A DNA stretch of 64,000 nucleotides, taken from assembly GCA_963575745.1 (NCBI GenBank), contig CAUYUJ010017635.1, positions 118,501-182,500 on the forward strand, read 5' to 3'. The position numbers and the translations under genes are program-made. Numbering within the stretch: position 1 is the first letter of the stretch; each line of letters starts with the position of its first letter. A model generated the notes under the pieces. It was not told where the DNA came from. It saw nothing but the letters and a program-made list of their open reading frames with translations, and made no database searches. This document shows positions 1-9,253 of the stretch, in pieces. The DNA is from Prorocentrum cordatum. Lineage: Eukaryota > Sar > Dinophyceae > Prorocentrales > Prorocentraceae.

Positions 1-107
1 CCCGCTTTAGGCTGCGCGGCGGACGCCCGCATCGGCCAGACCCCACCCCCCCAAGGGGCAACGGTGCAGTGTCCGACCCGCAGCCTAAGGGTACATCCGA
101 GATGATC

Positions 108-275
108 CTCCTTCCCCTCCTCCTCCTCCTCCTCCTCCTCCGCCTCCTCCTCCGCCTCCGCCTCCGCCTCCTCTTCTCCTCCTCTTCTCCTCCTCTTCTC
201 CTCCTCTTCTCCTCCTCTTCTCCTCCTCCTCCTCTTCTCCTCCTCCTCCTCCTCCTTCTTCTCCTCCTTCCTCCT
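108..275. repeat. (TCC)n polypyrimidine triplet array
   Basis: About 165 bases of TCC with interspersed CGCC and TTC variants. The plus strand is almost purely pyrimidine. It is one of about thirty such arrays in the window. Frames through it give only poly-Leu, poly-Ser or poly-Pro and are not taken as genes. Confidence 0.95.
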
Positions 276-402
276 CTGATGGGAGGCGTGATCCTTCAGG
301 TCCTCCTTGCGGGCGATCTCCTCAAACAGCTCGCCCGCCTCCGCGGCCTCCACGCGCAGACGGAGGTCACCCTCGGCGGTGGCCAGGCGGCGCGCCTCGC
401 GG
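275..402 (-). CDS. candidate exon, charged helical protein, function unknown
   Basis: On the minus strand this stretch reads without stops as a balanced Ala/Glu/Arg/Leu-rich segment (for example RLRVEAAEAGELFEEIARK) unlike the low-complexity frames around it. A possible acceptor, CGCGAG|GCG, lies at about 402, and the segment runs into the neighbouring array, which on this strand reads GGA and would add Glu/Arg/Lys. Composition suggests a helical or coiled-coil segment. I do not recognise a family. It could be an exon of an unidentified gene or a chance open frame next to a purine array. Confidence 0.3.
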
Positions 403-429
403 GCGTCAGGTGATTAACAAAAACAGCAG

Positions 430-598
430 ATCATCTCTTCCTCCTCCACCTCCTCCTCCTCCTCCTCCTCGTCCTCCTCGTCCTCCTCGTCCTCCTTGTC
501 CTCCTCGTCCTCCTCCTCGTCCTCCTTGTCCTCCTCGTCCTCCTCCGTCGCCTCCTCCTCCTCCTCCTCCACCTACTCCTCCTTCTTCCTCCTCCTCT
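430..598. repeat. (TCC)n / (TCGTCC)n array
   Basis: Second polypyrimidine array, with a TCG-interrupted middle part. Overlapping frames on both strands are low-complexity Pro, Ser or Gly/Arg strings. Confidence 0.93.
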
Positions 599-639
599 CG
601 GGCATCGCTCGCCAGCGCGCTTGCGACCATTGTCCTGAG

Positions 640-810
640 ATTCCAAACGTTTTCGTAGACATTCGAAGGGTTCTGAGTTTTCGGACGTTTCCGTCAGCTC
701 GCGGCGGCTTTCCAGACACAGGATGCTTCCCAACTGCTGCGCCACGCCGATGACGTTCCAAGGGTGCCCGAATCGTGCCGAACAGCCGCCGGAGAGCCGA
801 GCTATGACCC
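640..810 (-). repeat. interspersed repeat family A, copy 1
   Basis: The reverse complement matches, with many substitutions, the segments at 14775-14900 and 46455-46610. Shared blocks include CTCCGGCGG, GGCGCAGC and GAAAGCATCC in the same order and spacing. This is a dispersed non-coding repeat, not a gene. Confidence 0.65.
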
Positions 811-2300
811 GCAAACCCCAAAGGGTTAAACCAATCCTAAGATCCTGGCGTCGTATTTGTTCTGCAGTGGTCGAGCTTGTCTTGAAGCCTGGGCACCCTC
901 ACGGATCGATCCAGCCCGAAATATGTAAAGGGAAGATGGGGTCCTGGGTTCCGGTCGAGTTGCTTTACGAAGTTGCATGTTTTCGCGATGTCGGATACCA
1001 GGGTACGTTGCCCATGCCTTCATATGTCGCCGACTTGCCTTCTTCTAGGGAGATGGTGCTATCTGCTAGAAGTCTCTCCCACCCTGTCAAGTCTGTTCCT
1101 CATGTGCCGTGTGGGAGGCCCTCAAAGTTTTTCTCGGAGAATCGAGAGGGTGAGAGACAGGGGAGGCCGCAACGCTTGCTGGGTGCGCGTGCGCAATGCG
1201 TGGAACAAGGCGGCAAGAATTGTTCCCTGCCATCCGCTGGTATGATTTTTCAATGCGCGGGCCAGACGCGCTCATTGGCACTATAGAGATGCCCAGACAT
1301 GTTCAGGGACTCTCGAAAACGCCCGAGAGAACACCTAAAGATGCCCGCGGACATTCCAGGACATCCAGGGACATCAATAGGTCCACGAGGAAACTCAAGA
1401 ATGCCTTTGTCGACGTTGCCTGCCCGCTTTCAAGAAACACGGAACACCTCCGCCTTCTCGGTGGCAGCATGATATCGCCTGTACTCACATCATGTGTACC
1501 GAGTGATTAAACACATCCACGCATGGTTGGGGTAACTCGCAAGATCCCATTTGCCTGCACCTCATTTACCTGGGCGAACACACATGGTACATATGCCTAC
1601 TAATTACTAGGACGACGAATACCACAACTGTACAATGCGTCCCAACGTTGTCCATAACTTCTACAGGGAGGGTACGGAGCGAAGAAGTCGAGCTATTGAA
1701 CACATCAAAGTGGAGGCTTTCCAAAGTATTCAGCTCCTGGGGGCCCTCGCAAGGCCCTCGGGCCGCCACGGCCACACAAAAACGATTCGGGATGAGTTAA
1801 TCCAATCCGGAGACGCAGTCGAAACTTCCGGGGAGCCCGTGCGGAACCCGGGGGGAGAAGCCGTGCACGTCAGGGGCGGAGTGGGAAAAAAACAGTGGCA
1901 CGGCACGCTGCCACGGGCACTCTGTCGGCGGCATTGCCTGGCAGGCCCGTGAGCTCCGTGCGGCTTTGCGGGAGCGGCGACGGCAACGACAGCGACGTGT
2001 CCGGCCACGGGGGCGGCGGGGGTGAGAGGGGGAAACTCTGAGATCCGACGTCACGAAACATGTAACATCGTAAACAGCCCAACCACAGCTCTGGGCTCCA
2101 AATTCTCACTTCGTTCTTCGAGACGGAACGTGCCGGAAATCGGGAGCGGCCAAGAGGGGGGTGTCCAAGAGGGGGGGGGGTGCACATCATGACCGGCGGC
2201 ATGTGCGCGGCCCAGCGGGGGGGCCAGGGACGTAATGAAATAAGAAGGGACGCCGTGAAATCTGGGGAAATATCATGGCCCCCGCCATGATATCCACCCC
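811..2300. other. about 1.5 kb without recognisable feature
   Basis: Mixed-composition sequence on both strands. Short open frames of 60-110 codons are present, but none has a recognisable motif, splice context or repeat relationship. Loosely repeated 'gacat' blocks at about 1290-1380 are the only local pattern. Confidence 0.6.
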
Positions 2301-2452
2301 CCCCCCCTAGTCATCACCCCCCTTCTTTTCCGCCCCCGATTCGAGACGGAACGTGCCGAGAAGGCCCCTGGACCCGGAACGAAACAGAGCACCGCCCGCC
2401 GCACCAACAAGCGCGACGCAGAGCGCCAACATCTCGAAGGGACGACGAGCTG

Positions 2453-2568
2453 ACACTGGGAGAGCCACGCCCGGAGGAGGCGGAGGAGGAGGAGGAGGCG
2501 GAGGAGGAGGCGGAGGCCGAGGAAGACGAGGAGGACGAGGAGGACGAGGAGGACGATGAGGAGGAGGA
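2453..2568. repeat. (GGA)n array with conserved left edge
   Basis: A GGA array preceded by the block AGAGCCACGCCCGGAGGAGG. The same block occurs at the left edge of the GGA array at 4265. On the minus strand the flank also encodes a short hydrophobic open segment (about 2325-2475) that I cannot assign. Confidence 0.8.
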
Positions 2569-2601
2569 GGAGCGCCAGTAGCTTCAGCGAGTCGGTCGAG
2601 C

Positions 2602-2898
2602 TCAGCCTCGACGCCTTGGCCTGAGCCAGCTGTATGGCCTAGCCGCATTGGGCGGAGGGGGTAGAATAGAGTAATTGCTTGGCATTTTGGCCAATGCCGC
2701 TTTCAAAGCATCGAGCTGCTGCGGGAGAGTTAAAGGGCGTCCGTCTTGATGCGAAGCCATCTCCTTGGCAACGTGGTAGATATAGAAACTGAGAGCCGTT
2801 GCTAAAATAGCATTCTCCTGGGTGAGGTCAAATGCCATGATATTGCGTAGGGGGACCAAGACCGAGGCGGAGAAGGGGACACGGCGAAACGACAGCAC
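2602..2898 (-). CDS. hypothetical open frame, 98 codons
   Basis: The frame has normal amino-acid variety, unlike the repeat-driven frames nearby: an N-terminal Phe/Val/Ser-rich part, a central helical stretch around FYIYHVAKEMASHQD, and a Leu/Ala-rich helix before a Pro-rich C-terminus. A second Met about 20 codons in could be the true start. It lies just downstream, on the same strand, of the decayed LINE reverse transcriptase at 3.1-4.2 kb. It may be part of a retroelement or an exon of unknown function. No family recognised. Confidence 0.3.
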   Translation of the reverse strand: MLSFRRVPFSASVLVPLRNIMAFDLTQENAILATALSFYIYHVAKEMASHQDGRPLTLPQQLDALKAALAKMPSNYSILPPPPNAARPYSWLRPRRRG

Positions 2899-3109
2899 GA
2901 GGACGACAAACGAGGTGAGTGAGCCGGGGGCACTTTAAATAGTGTGCTATGCTATCGGGGTGCGAACATCAGAAAGCACAGCACCACAAAGTATCTGTAA
3001 CGTGCATTCGGCCCGTGGTGGTCCATCCCCCCGAAATCGTCTTGAGGTACGGCCAGCGAATGCTCGGAGGGGCCTGGCGCAGGATCTCCCGCACCAGGTC
3101 CCATCGAAC

Positions 3110-4235
3110 TCACATGTTTCGGGGGGCAGGACAATCGAACCAGGACCGCAGGCGCCGCCCAATTAGGAGCTCAAGCTTATCGGGATAGGCAAGACTCGCA
3201 AGGGTGCGCGCATAGAGGCCTTGCATCTTGGGCCGACGACCCTCCGGAGTGGCCTCGCGCACGGCGATTCGTGCACGGCGCTGGGCGAGGCGAAGCTGCA
3301 CAGAAGAGAGGGGGGGGTGCGACATCGGCATGGCGGAGCAAAGTTGCGCATAGTATTGGACAATCGCCTGGCGGCGCTGCCAGCACGGAGCACACCAGCT
3401 ACCCTGTACGAGGTCGACTGCTCCGAGGCCCCCGGCAGCACTCGAGGCCTCCGCGGCGTCCCTTAGACGGCGAAGGAGGGGGCCCCAGAGAGAGTCGAGC
3501 GTGAGTGAAGCGCAGCGCCAGGTACAAGCGAGGGCAGTGGACAGGAGCGAAGAAGGGACAGGGGAAGGGGACCAGGTGCCAAGAGAGAGGAACAGAGAGA
3601 GAGAGAGAGAGAGAGCGAAGGAGTTGGGAGGAAGGCGCAACGATTTGTGCAGGCCCCAACAGCTCTTTCTTCCGCATGGTGTCGCTAATGGGGTGCAACT
3701 GCGCCACATGAGACGTGCAGGACAGAACCGACGAGTTGTATAATCTGGCAGAGACGTCGGCGGAAGAGGCAAGAGCACCGAGCTCAATGCATCTGCTGCG
3801 CCACTTCACGAACGGGACAGCCCATTCATTATCGAGGGTCGCACCTGGTCCCTGTAGGGTTCCCAGATATTTAGCTTTAGGTGCGACCAGAAATTGAGAC
3901 CAGCTGGGAGCACACAAAGAGAGCTCAGCCTGGACAACGGATTTGACCTCATCTGTAAGGTCAGCCCACAGTGGAACGATGACGCACTTGACGGCCTGCA
4001 GAGATAATGCCGCAACCTGCCGCAGCCGGAGAAAATGGGGCTCAAGGACTCGAACCGTCTGCAAGGCACGGAGGACCGTGCCAATGTCATCCGCGCAGGC
4101 TCCGAGAGAACCAAGCTGGTGAGTGGGAAGCTCCCGAGAGAGGAGGCGAAGGAAGGGGTCGAGTCCAAGCGCCCACAACGTGCCAATGAGAGGGCATCCC
4201 TGGGCAACGCCCGAGAAGATTGGGATCTCACTCAC
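3110..4235 (-). pseudogene. LINE reverse transcriptase fragment (LINE copy 1)
   Basis: A decayed non-LTR retrotransposon ORF2. The upstream part (4235 to about 3620) has the RT block GVAQGCPLIGTLWALGLDPF followed about 25 residues later by ACADDIG, the catalytic Asp-Asp motif, then thumb-like sequence. The frame is lost near a (GA)n run at 3595-3614 and continues in another frame to about 3110 (block around RRQAIVQYYAQL, then a C-terminal basic region). The fingers domain and endonuclease are missing: the element stops at the GGA array at 4265. The catalytic Asp pair is intact but the ORF is broken, so this copy should be inactive. It is on the same strand as the other LINE copies. Confidence 0.85.
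3593..3614. repeat. (GA)n microsatellite inside LINE copy 1
   Basis: About 11 GA units. The LINE reading frame changes here, so slippage at this microsatellite is the simplest cause of the frameshift. Confidence 0.9.
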
Positions 4236-4257
4236 GCGTTTGCCTCCTACTTTGCCG

Positions 4258-4336
4258 ATACTGGCAGAGCCACGCCCGGAGGAGGCGGAGGAGGAGGAGG
4301 AGGAGGAGGAGGAGGAGGAGGAGGAGGAGGAGGAAG
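4258..4336. repeat. (GGA)n array truncating LINE copy 1
   Basis: A GGA array whose left edge repeats the block found at 2460-2480. It abuts the truncated 5' end of the minus-strand LINE fragment. Confidence 0.9.
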
Positions 4337-4418
4337 GCCCCCCGCCTGCCGGGCGGGAGAGGACGAGCGCCAGCCGCGGCAGGGGCCCCCAGAAGCAGCA
4401 GCGGCCCCGTGCGCCCAG

Positions 4419-4513
4419 AGGTGGGCGCCGTGGCCGTGGAGCGGGCGAGCCTGGGCAGGAGTGCGGGGCGCGCGCGGCTCGACACAGCGAAGGACATCAC
4501 GATCTTCAGCACG
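4419..4513 (+). CDS. candidate plus-strand exon, weakly ornithine-cyclodeaminase-like
   Basis: A 95-nt open segment bounded by a possible acceptor (CGCCCAG|AG) and a possible donor (AGCACG|GTGGGT). The translation ends in a block around TAKDITIFSTV. This loosely resembles the C-terminal 'D-[IV]-T-[LIV]-F-x-S-x-G' signature of the ornithine cyclodeaminase/mu-crystallin family. No neighbouring exon of that family was found. The sequence just upstream is a GGA array plus a Gly/Arg-rich frame. Treat it as a lead only; chance similarity is possible. Confidence 0.25.
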
Positions 4514-4717
4514 GTGGGTTTCGAAGTCTTGGCGCGGCTGCGAGCGTGTGCGTCAGCGTGCGCGGGCCACGGAACCCTACCCGGCCATCCCGCCTTGCCC
4601 GGCGTGGGGCCTGCCCTGCCGTTCGGCGGCCAACTCACTTGTAACGAAGAGCGCCCCCTGGGCTGCCCCCCGGATCCCCCTTTCCCCCGAGAAAATATCT
4701 GAACCACTGCCTGAGAG

Positions 4718-4795
4718 CCCTCCTCCTCATCCTCCTCCTCCTCATCCTCCTCCTCCCCCTCCTCCTCCTCCTCATCATCATCATCACCATCATCA
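4718..4795. repeat. (TCC)n grading into (TCA)n
   Basis: Polypyrimidine array with CAT and TCA variants at its right end. Between it and 5140 I see nothing recognisable. Confidence 0.9.
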
Positions 4796-5140
4796 AGGTG
4801 TTTGAAAGGTTTTGGCGCTCTCGCCTTTTCGGGCCGTCGACGCGGCCCAGGAGGCCTTTAAACATGGCTCCCAGGGGGGCCCCCAGATCGCTGCGAGACG
4901 GCCCCTACGAGGCCCCCTGGCAGCCAGGCTGCATATGCACGTGTCGCGCCTCTCTCCATCTCTGCTTCAGTCTCTCCACCCCTCCTTTTGAATGGGAGGG
5001 CAGAAAGCCGACACCGGCACCAAGAAAGTAATTTTGTAATTAAATTTGGAATTGCGGTTTGAGCCAGCGCGGGTCCGTCGTGGTCTCCGGAATCGCACGG
5101 GGTGGCGGTGGGAGGGGAGGGGAGGGAGATATCGCGCAGC

Positions 5141-5426
5141 GCGTAAGCATCACCTGGTGGCGCAAATAAAAACAGAACAATCAAAACATAAAAAATAAAA
5201 TAATAAATAAAAAATAAAAACAAAAAAAAAAAAAATAAATAAAAAATGAAAAAAAAAATATAAAAAAAAAAAAAAAAAAAAAAATAAAAAAAAAAATAAA
5301 AAAAAAAAAAAAAAACATAATAAAGAAGAAAAAATAAAGAGAAAAAAAAAATAAAAACAACAAAAAAACAACAAAAAAATAAAAAACAAAAAAAAAAAAC
5401 GGCGGCATAAACATCACCTGGTGGCG
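5141..5426. mobile_element. A-rich tract flanked by a 23-bp direct repeat
   Basis: About 240 bases that are nearly all A with scattered T and C, in an otherwise GC-rich region. They are bracketed by CATCACCTGGTGGCGC-containing repeats at 5141-5163 and 5404-5426 (21 of 23 positions identical). Flanking direct repeats around a poly(A)-like tract are what target-primed retroposition leaves, but no element body is visible between them. Open frames here (poly-Phe on the minus strand) are artefacts. Confidence 0.7.
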
Positions 5427-5555
5427 CTCCGCTAGTTTTTTTATATTAAGATTTTGCGCCTAGCCTTGCAACCCGACAACCCTGACCGCCCTGCCGGGCG
5501 CCGGCGCCGCGCTTAGTGTTCCGCCACTCCCGCCACGTCCAGCTAGTCGCCGCAC

Positions 5556-6027
5556 CGTCGGCTGGGCGTGTCTGTTGGTCGCCGCGCTGGTTGCCGCCGT
5601 CTCCACCCCTTCGCCGCGTCGTCGCCGCCCATCGTTTGGGCTTGTCGGTCGGTCGTCGCGTTTGTTGCCACCGTCGGCTGGGCGTGTCTGTTGGTCGCCG
5701 CGCTGGTTGCCGCCGTCTCCACCCCTTCGCCGCGTCGTCGCCGCCCATCGTTTGGGCTTGTCGGTCGGTCGTCGCGTTTGTTGCCACCGTCGGCTGGGCG
5801 TGTCTGTTGGTCGCCGCGCTGGTTGCCGCCGTCTCCACCCCTTCGCCGCGTCGTCGCCGCCCATCGTTTGGGCTTGTCGGTCGGTCGTCGCGTTTGTTGC
5901 CCCCGTCGGCTGGGTTTGTCTGTTGGTCGCCGCGCTGGTTGCCGCCGTCTCCACCCCTTCGCCGCGTCGTCGCCGCCCATCGTTTGGGTTTGTCGGTCGG
6001 TTGTCCCGTTTGTTGCCACCGTCGCCC
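5556..6027. repeat. 116-bp tandem repeat, about four copies
   Basis: The unit starts recur every 116 bp (for example the TTGGTCGCCG block at 5575, 5691, 5807 and 5923). Copies are nearly identical except the last. Because 116 is not a multiple of 3, each reading frame cycles through all three phases of the unit, and frames stay open on both strands (Arg/Ala/Val-rich on plus, Thr/Arg/Asp/Gln-rich on minus). No ATG-led gene is claimed. Confidence 0.95.
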
Positions 6028-6339
6028 TTCCGTCACCGCCCCACAAAGATTTCACAACGAATACAGCACCGCATGGACTGCACTACAAACGCTCCCCATT
6101 CAAATGTGGACTTCGGATCTACCACCGCCCCCTTGGTTTTATCGACCGCGCCTGGGATAGTACGGTTTCCATATGATTCTGCCCCTCCACTCATCGCAAC
6201 CCACCAGAACTATTTATCGATCCCCCCTTCAGACACCCTGAACAAATTGCGATAGGCGCCCGCACTCTTCCTCCCCAGAAGAAAAGCACTACTGTCCAAT
6301 AGTCCCTCGTATAATGAGCCTGACAGAATCCACACGCGC

Positions 6340-6560
6340 GCGTCGTCGCGGGCGCATGCTGGAATGATTCAAAAATCGTCGGTTTGGTGCGGATTTTAGA
6401 ATCGAGGTTTCAAAGTATATTCCAAAACGCGGGATTCACAAGACGATCTGTCAAACGAAATCTGCGCGTTCTTGCGCCTTCCGAAGGGGCCGTACGGATC
6501 TATTTGCTCCTTGACATGCGACCGAGCGGGGCTCTCGCGCGCGCGTCGGAATCGTTCGAA
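6340..6560 (-). repeat. diverged copy of the GC-alternating 293-bp repeat family
   Basis: The reverse complement aligns with the units at 29515-30290: GTTTTGGNAT, then CTCGATT, a purine-rich middle, GCATGCGC, GCGACGACGCGCGCG in the same order. Single copy here, no coding potential. Confidence 0.6.
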
Positions 6561-7113
6561 ACGCCTTTGTGCGCTTGCTGGGGTGGTGGGTGGTGGGGGG
6601 GGGGCGCCGCCAGTCAACAATCCAAATGCGGGCCACTCGTGCCCGACTCGCACTGAAGTGCCCGCGCGTCGGCGCCGCCTACGAGACGTGCCAGGACGTC
6701 CCCGGTCAGCGCCACCGCGGCCGCGTCGGACGCCAAGCGAACGGGCCGCCCTGCGCGCGACTCTGTGCGCGCGAGTGCGGCCGCAGGCGTGCGCAAACCC
6801 GCTCCGCGCACTCATCGCAATCGCCGCCGCGCGGGTTTTGCAAACCAGATTGCGGGTGGATGGGTGGGGCGATTGCGCGAGCAATGGAATGGTGCTGGTC
6901 TCGCATTATCTGGAAGGCTCGGCGCAAAAATACTGAAAAGGTGCTCCCCCCCCCCCCCCCCGTACCCGCACGGGTCTCCCACCTGGGGATGCCAAATTAT
7001 GCAAGGCTCCCGGATCGGATGAGGGTCCATCCGGAATGCTTGTCTTCCTGCCAAACTCCACTCTGTTTTCCATACCCCGAAGTCTGGAGCAGCAAGAAAC
7101 AGGCCATCCATCG
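6561..7113. other. no recognisable feature
   Basis: GC-rich mixed sequence with a C14 run at about 6947-6961. Overlapping long frames on both strands are compositional. No motif seen. Confidence 0.55.
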
Positions 7114-7211
7114 CAACTCTCAAATCCTCAGCCCGAAACGGCTTCAGACAGGGCATGGTGAGAGCAATGGATTGTAGAGCTCGGAAGCTCGGGCGATATT
7201 TCTCGACCACC
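7114..7211 (-). repeat. 3' LTR of the copia element (short)
   Basis: It shares ACTCTCAAATCCTCAGC, then AAACGGCTTCAG, GTGAGAGCA and a GGGCGATA/TCTCGAC end with 12784-12894 in the same orientation. Roughly 100 bp, with a small deletion relative to the other copy. Confidence 0.7.
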
Positions 7212-7249
7212 CCTCCTCGACCTCGTGCCCAGCCTCCGCTCGGCAGGCA

Positions 7250-8323
7250 CTAGCCACGATGCCCGAAACAAAACGCACACGCTCCGCGGCTCACAAGACG
7301 GCGCCTCCGCGACCTCAACCCGCGGCAGGCAGCGTCGGCGTGGACCGCACTCTCGACACTGTCCGTGTGGTGCAGCATGCGCACCCCCTGGCCCAGCAAT
7401 CGAGCGCAGATCAGGCAACCCCTTCTCGTCACCAGCGGGTGATCCCGATCGCGCAGAGCCTGGCAGTTCGGACTCGAATGGATCGAGGTCCCGACCGTGT
7501 CCAGGTGGAACAGCAGCACGCCCCTGCCACGCGGCTCCGACGGCTCCCGGCATGGATCACGGGGAGCGTCGGGTGCTGGAGGCGGATCGGGTTCTGGCTC
7601 CGATCTGCCCCTCTCCGAGCTCTCACTGGGCTGACCCTTGGAGCAGCCCTTGCCCGTCCGTCCTGCAGCTGACCTCGGGAGGTACAGGCACATGCACCGG
7701 CCACACCAGCACAGCATCACGCCCACGAGCATGCAGAGGACCGACCAGATCACCACGATCGCCAGGTGTGGATCGGGTCCGCCGTCGGGCGTGGCTGGCT
7801 GGGCCTTCACGCCGTTCACGAGCACCATGAACGTCGCCAGGTACCGTGCTCCTCGGGACGCGCTCAGGGCAGCCACGATGCCATTCCCGAGGGCGTCGAT
7901 CGGGACCAGACCAAGCATGGTACGGCACTTCTCGAGCGCACCCTTCCCCAGGAACTTCGTCCCAACGTCGGGGAGGTTCTCCGTGCCCTTCACCTTCACG
8001 ATCTTGATCTGGCCCGTACCGACCAGCTGCTGTAGCCATAGCCACTTCACCTCCAGATGTCGTAACCTGCCGAGTCCGCGCCGCGAGGCAATCGCGATGG
8101 CGGAGGACGCGTCGCACTCGATCTCCAGTGACGCGTCGAAGCCCATGAACTTGACGAGCTCCCTCACGTACAGCATCTCCGCCGCCAGCTCCACGGCCCC
8201 CAGGTACTCGGCCTCAGGGCTCGACTGGGCGAGCACTGACTCTCCGTGCGGCCGGAAGGCACGACGACCCCCCGCACCAACCGCACGATTCCCGCATGCT
8301 GTCACTGGCGGGTATCGTGGCAC
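7250..8323 (-). CDS. copia RNase H domain with unusual C-terminal membrane/Cys extension
   Basis: The first ~30 residues are out-of-frame remnant. Then comes the copia RNase H block SSPEAEYLGAVELA, with CDASSAIAIA and a GLGRLRHLEVKWLWLQ-type tail (about residues 35-100), the usual end of a copia pol. The frame continues about 230 residues beyond the normal end. There is one strongly hydrophobic segment (around VVIWSVLCMLVGVMLCW), a Pro/Glu/Arg-rich linker, then two copies of a motif with His, Cys, basic spacer and CxxC (NCQALRDRD...GCLICARL and ACRGLRSRR...GACAFC). The extension could be an envelope-like or membrane-anchored accessory domain; that is inference. Upstream part is out of frame with the RT. 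Confidence 0.8.
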   Translation of the reverse strand: MPRYPPVTACGNRAVGAGGRRAFRPHGESVLAQSSPEAEYLGAVELAAEMLYVRELVKFMGFDASLEIECDASSAIAIASRRGLGRLRHLEVKWLWLQQLVGTGQIKIVKVKGTENLPDVGTKFLGKGALEKCRTMLGLVPIDALGNGIVAALSASRGARYLATFMVLVNGVKAQPATPDGGPDPHLAIVVIWSVLCMLVGVMLCWCGRCMCLYLPRSAAGRTGKGCSKGQPSESSERGRSEPEPDPPPAPDAPRDPCREPSEPRGRGVLLFHLDTVGTSIHSSPNCQALRDRDHPLVTRRGCLICARLLGQGVRMLHHTDSVESAVHADAACRGLRSRRRRLVSRGACAFCFGHRG

Positions 8324-8656
8324 CGCCCAGCCCCGAGGTCGGTGCTAACCATCGGATCGCTTGTATCCTACGTGGAGCGGGAACCATGGCCAGGTCCGAA
8401 CTGCCGTCCCCGCTGAGTACGGAGAGGGCGTCTGGCCATCGGCATGTCCGCCTCCCGCGGCTCCTCGCCGACGACCGACTCCTTCAGCGGTACATCACGT
8501 CTCAGCCCCGCGAACCGAGTACTGGAAGCTCCGCAGCACCTCCGTACAGAGAGTGCTGCCTCGCTGTTGAAGCGGCTCTCGCCCCGGGCGGGGTGAGGTC
8601 TGGCCTGACCCAGACGCGCAAGTTGCGAGACAGTAAGGCCCCACAGCATTCCCATC

Positions 8657-9253
8657 TCACGTTTGGATGCTCTCGACGTACCCGGGCTTGTTCTTCTCCA
8701 CGATCACGTCCCCGAACCTCTGCAGCGACGAGCCGAGGTAGATCACGGGGTTCTCGCCCAGGACGTACCGCCCCTTGATCGCGAGGTGCTTGGCCAGCTC
8801 GTCGAAGAACTCGTCGAGCACTCCCCGCGTGGGACCTGAGGCAAGAGGATCGTCCGTGTGGACCACGACCCTGATGCCCTTCTCGATGTGATGGTATATA
8901 GTGGGCTCCGCCTTGCAGACCTTGAATCCAATCCCGACCACGATGCTCTCCAGGAACTCCTGGAATCGTAGCGCTGCCTCTCTGAGCCCATACAGAGACC
9001 TCTTCAGTCTCCACACGTATCCATGCCCCATGCCGTACTCGGGCGGCATCTCCACGTAGATCTCGGCGCCGTCCTTCACGGGCGTGTGCATGAACGCCAC
9101 GCTGAAGTCTTTTGTCACGATGACGTGCTTGAGCATCAGCGCCGCCGCCATCAGCACGCGCACAGCCTCCGTGCGCGGGGTGCAGGCGAAGGAATCCCCC
9201 GCCTGGGCGTCCCTGAACTGCTTCACGACGAACCTGCTGCGGACCCCCATCAC
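8657..9253 (-). CDS. copia reverse transcriptase segment
   Basis: Reads as copia RT. It starts with GVRSRFVVKQF, continues through a DFSVAFMHTPV block (first catalytic Asp), EIYVEMPPEYG, WRLKRSLYGLREA, VVHTDDPLASG (catalytic Asp-Asp, HTDD in place of YVDD) and ends near GDVIVEKNKPGYVE. It is fused by a one-base shift to the gag-protease-integrase frame: the G run at 9246-9250 appears one base too long. Catalytic residues are present, but the frame ends at a stop at 8657. Confidence 0.88.
   Translation of the reverse strand: MMGVRSRFVVKQFRDAQAGDSFACTPRTEAVRVLMAAALMLKHVIVTKDFSVAFMHTPVKDGAEIYVEMPPEYGMGHGYVWRLKRSLYGLREAALRFQEFLESIVVGIGFKVCKAEPTIYHHIEKGIRVVVHTDDPLASGPTRGVLDEFFDELAKHLAIKGRYVLGENPVIYLGSSLQRFGDVIVEKNKPGYVESIQT

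Noticed and set aside
5150-5417. Phe-rich membrane-protein-like frames
   Set aside because: Translation of a poly(A)-like tract on the opposite strand.
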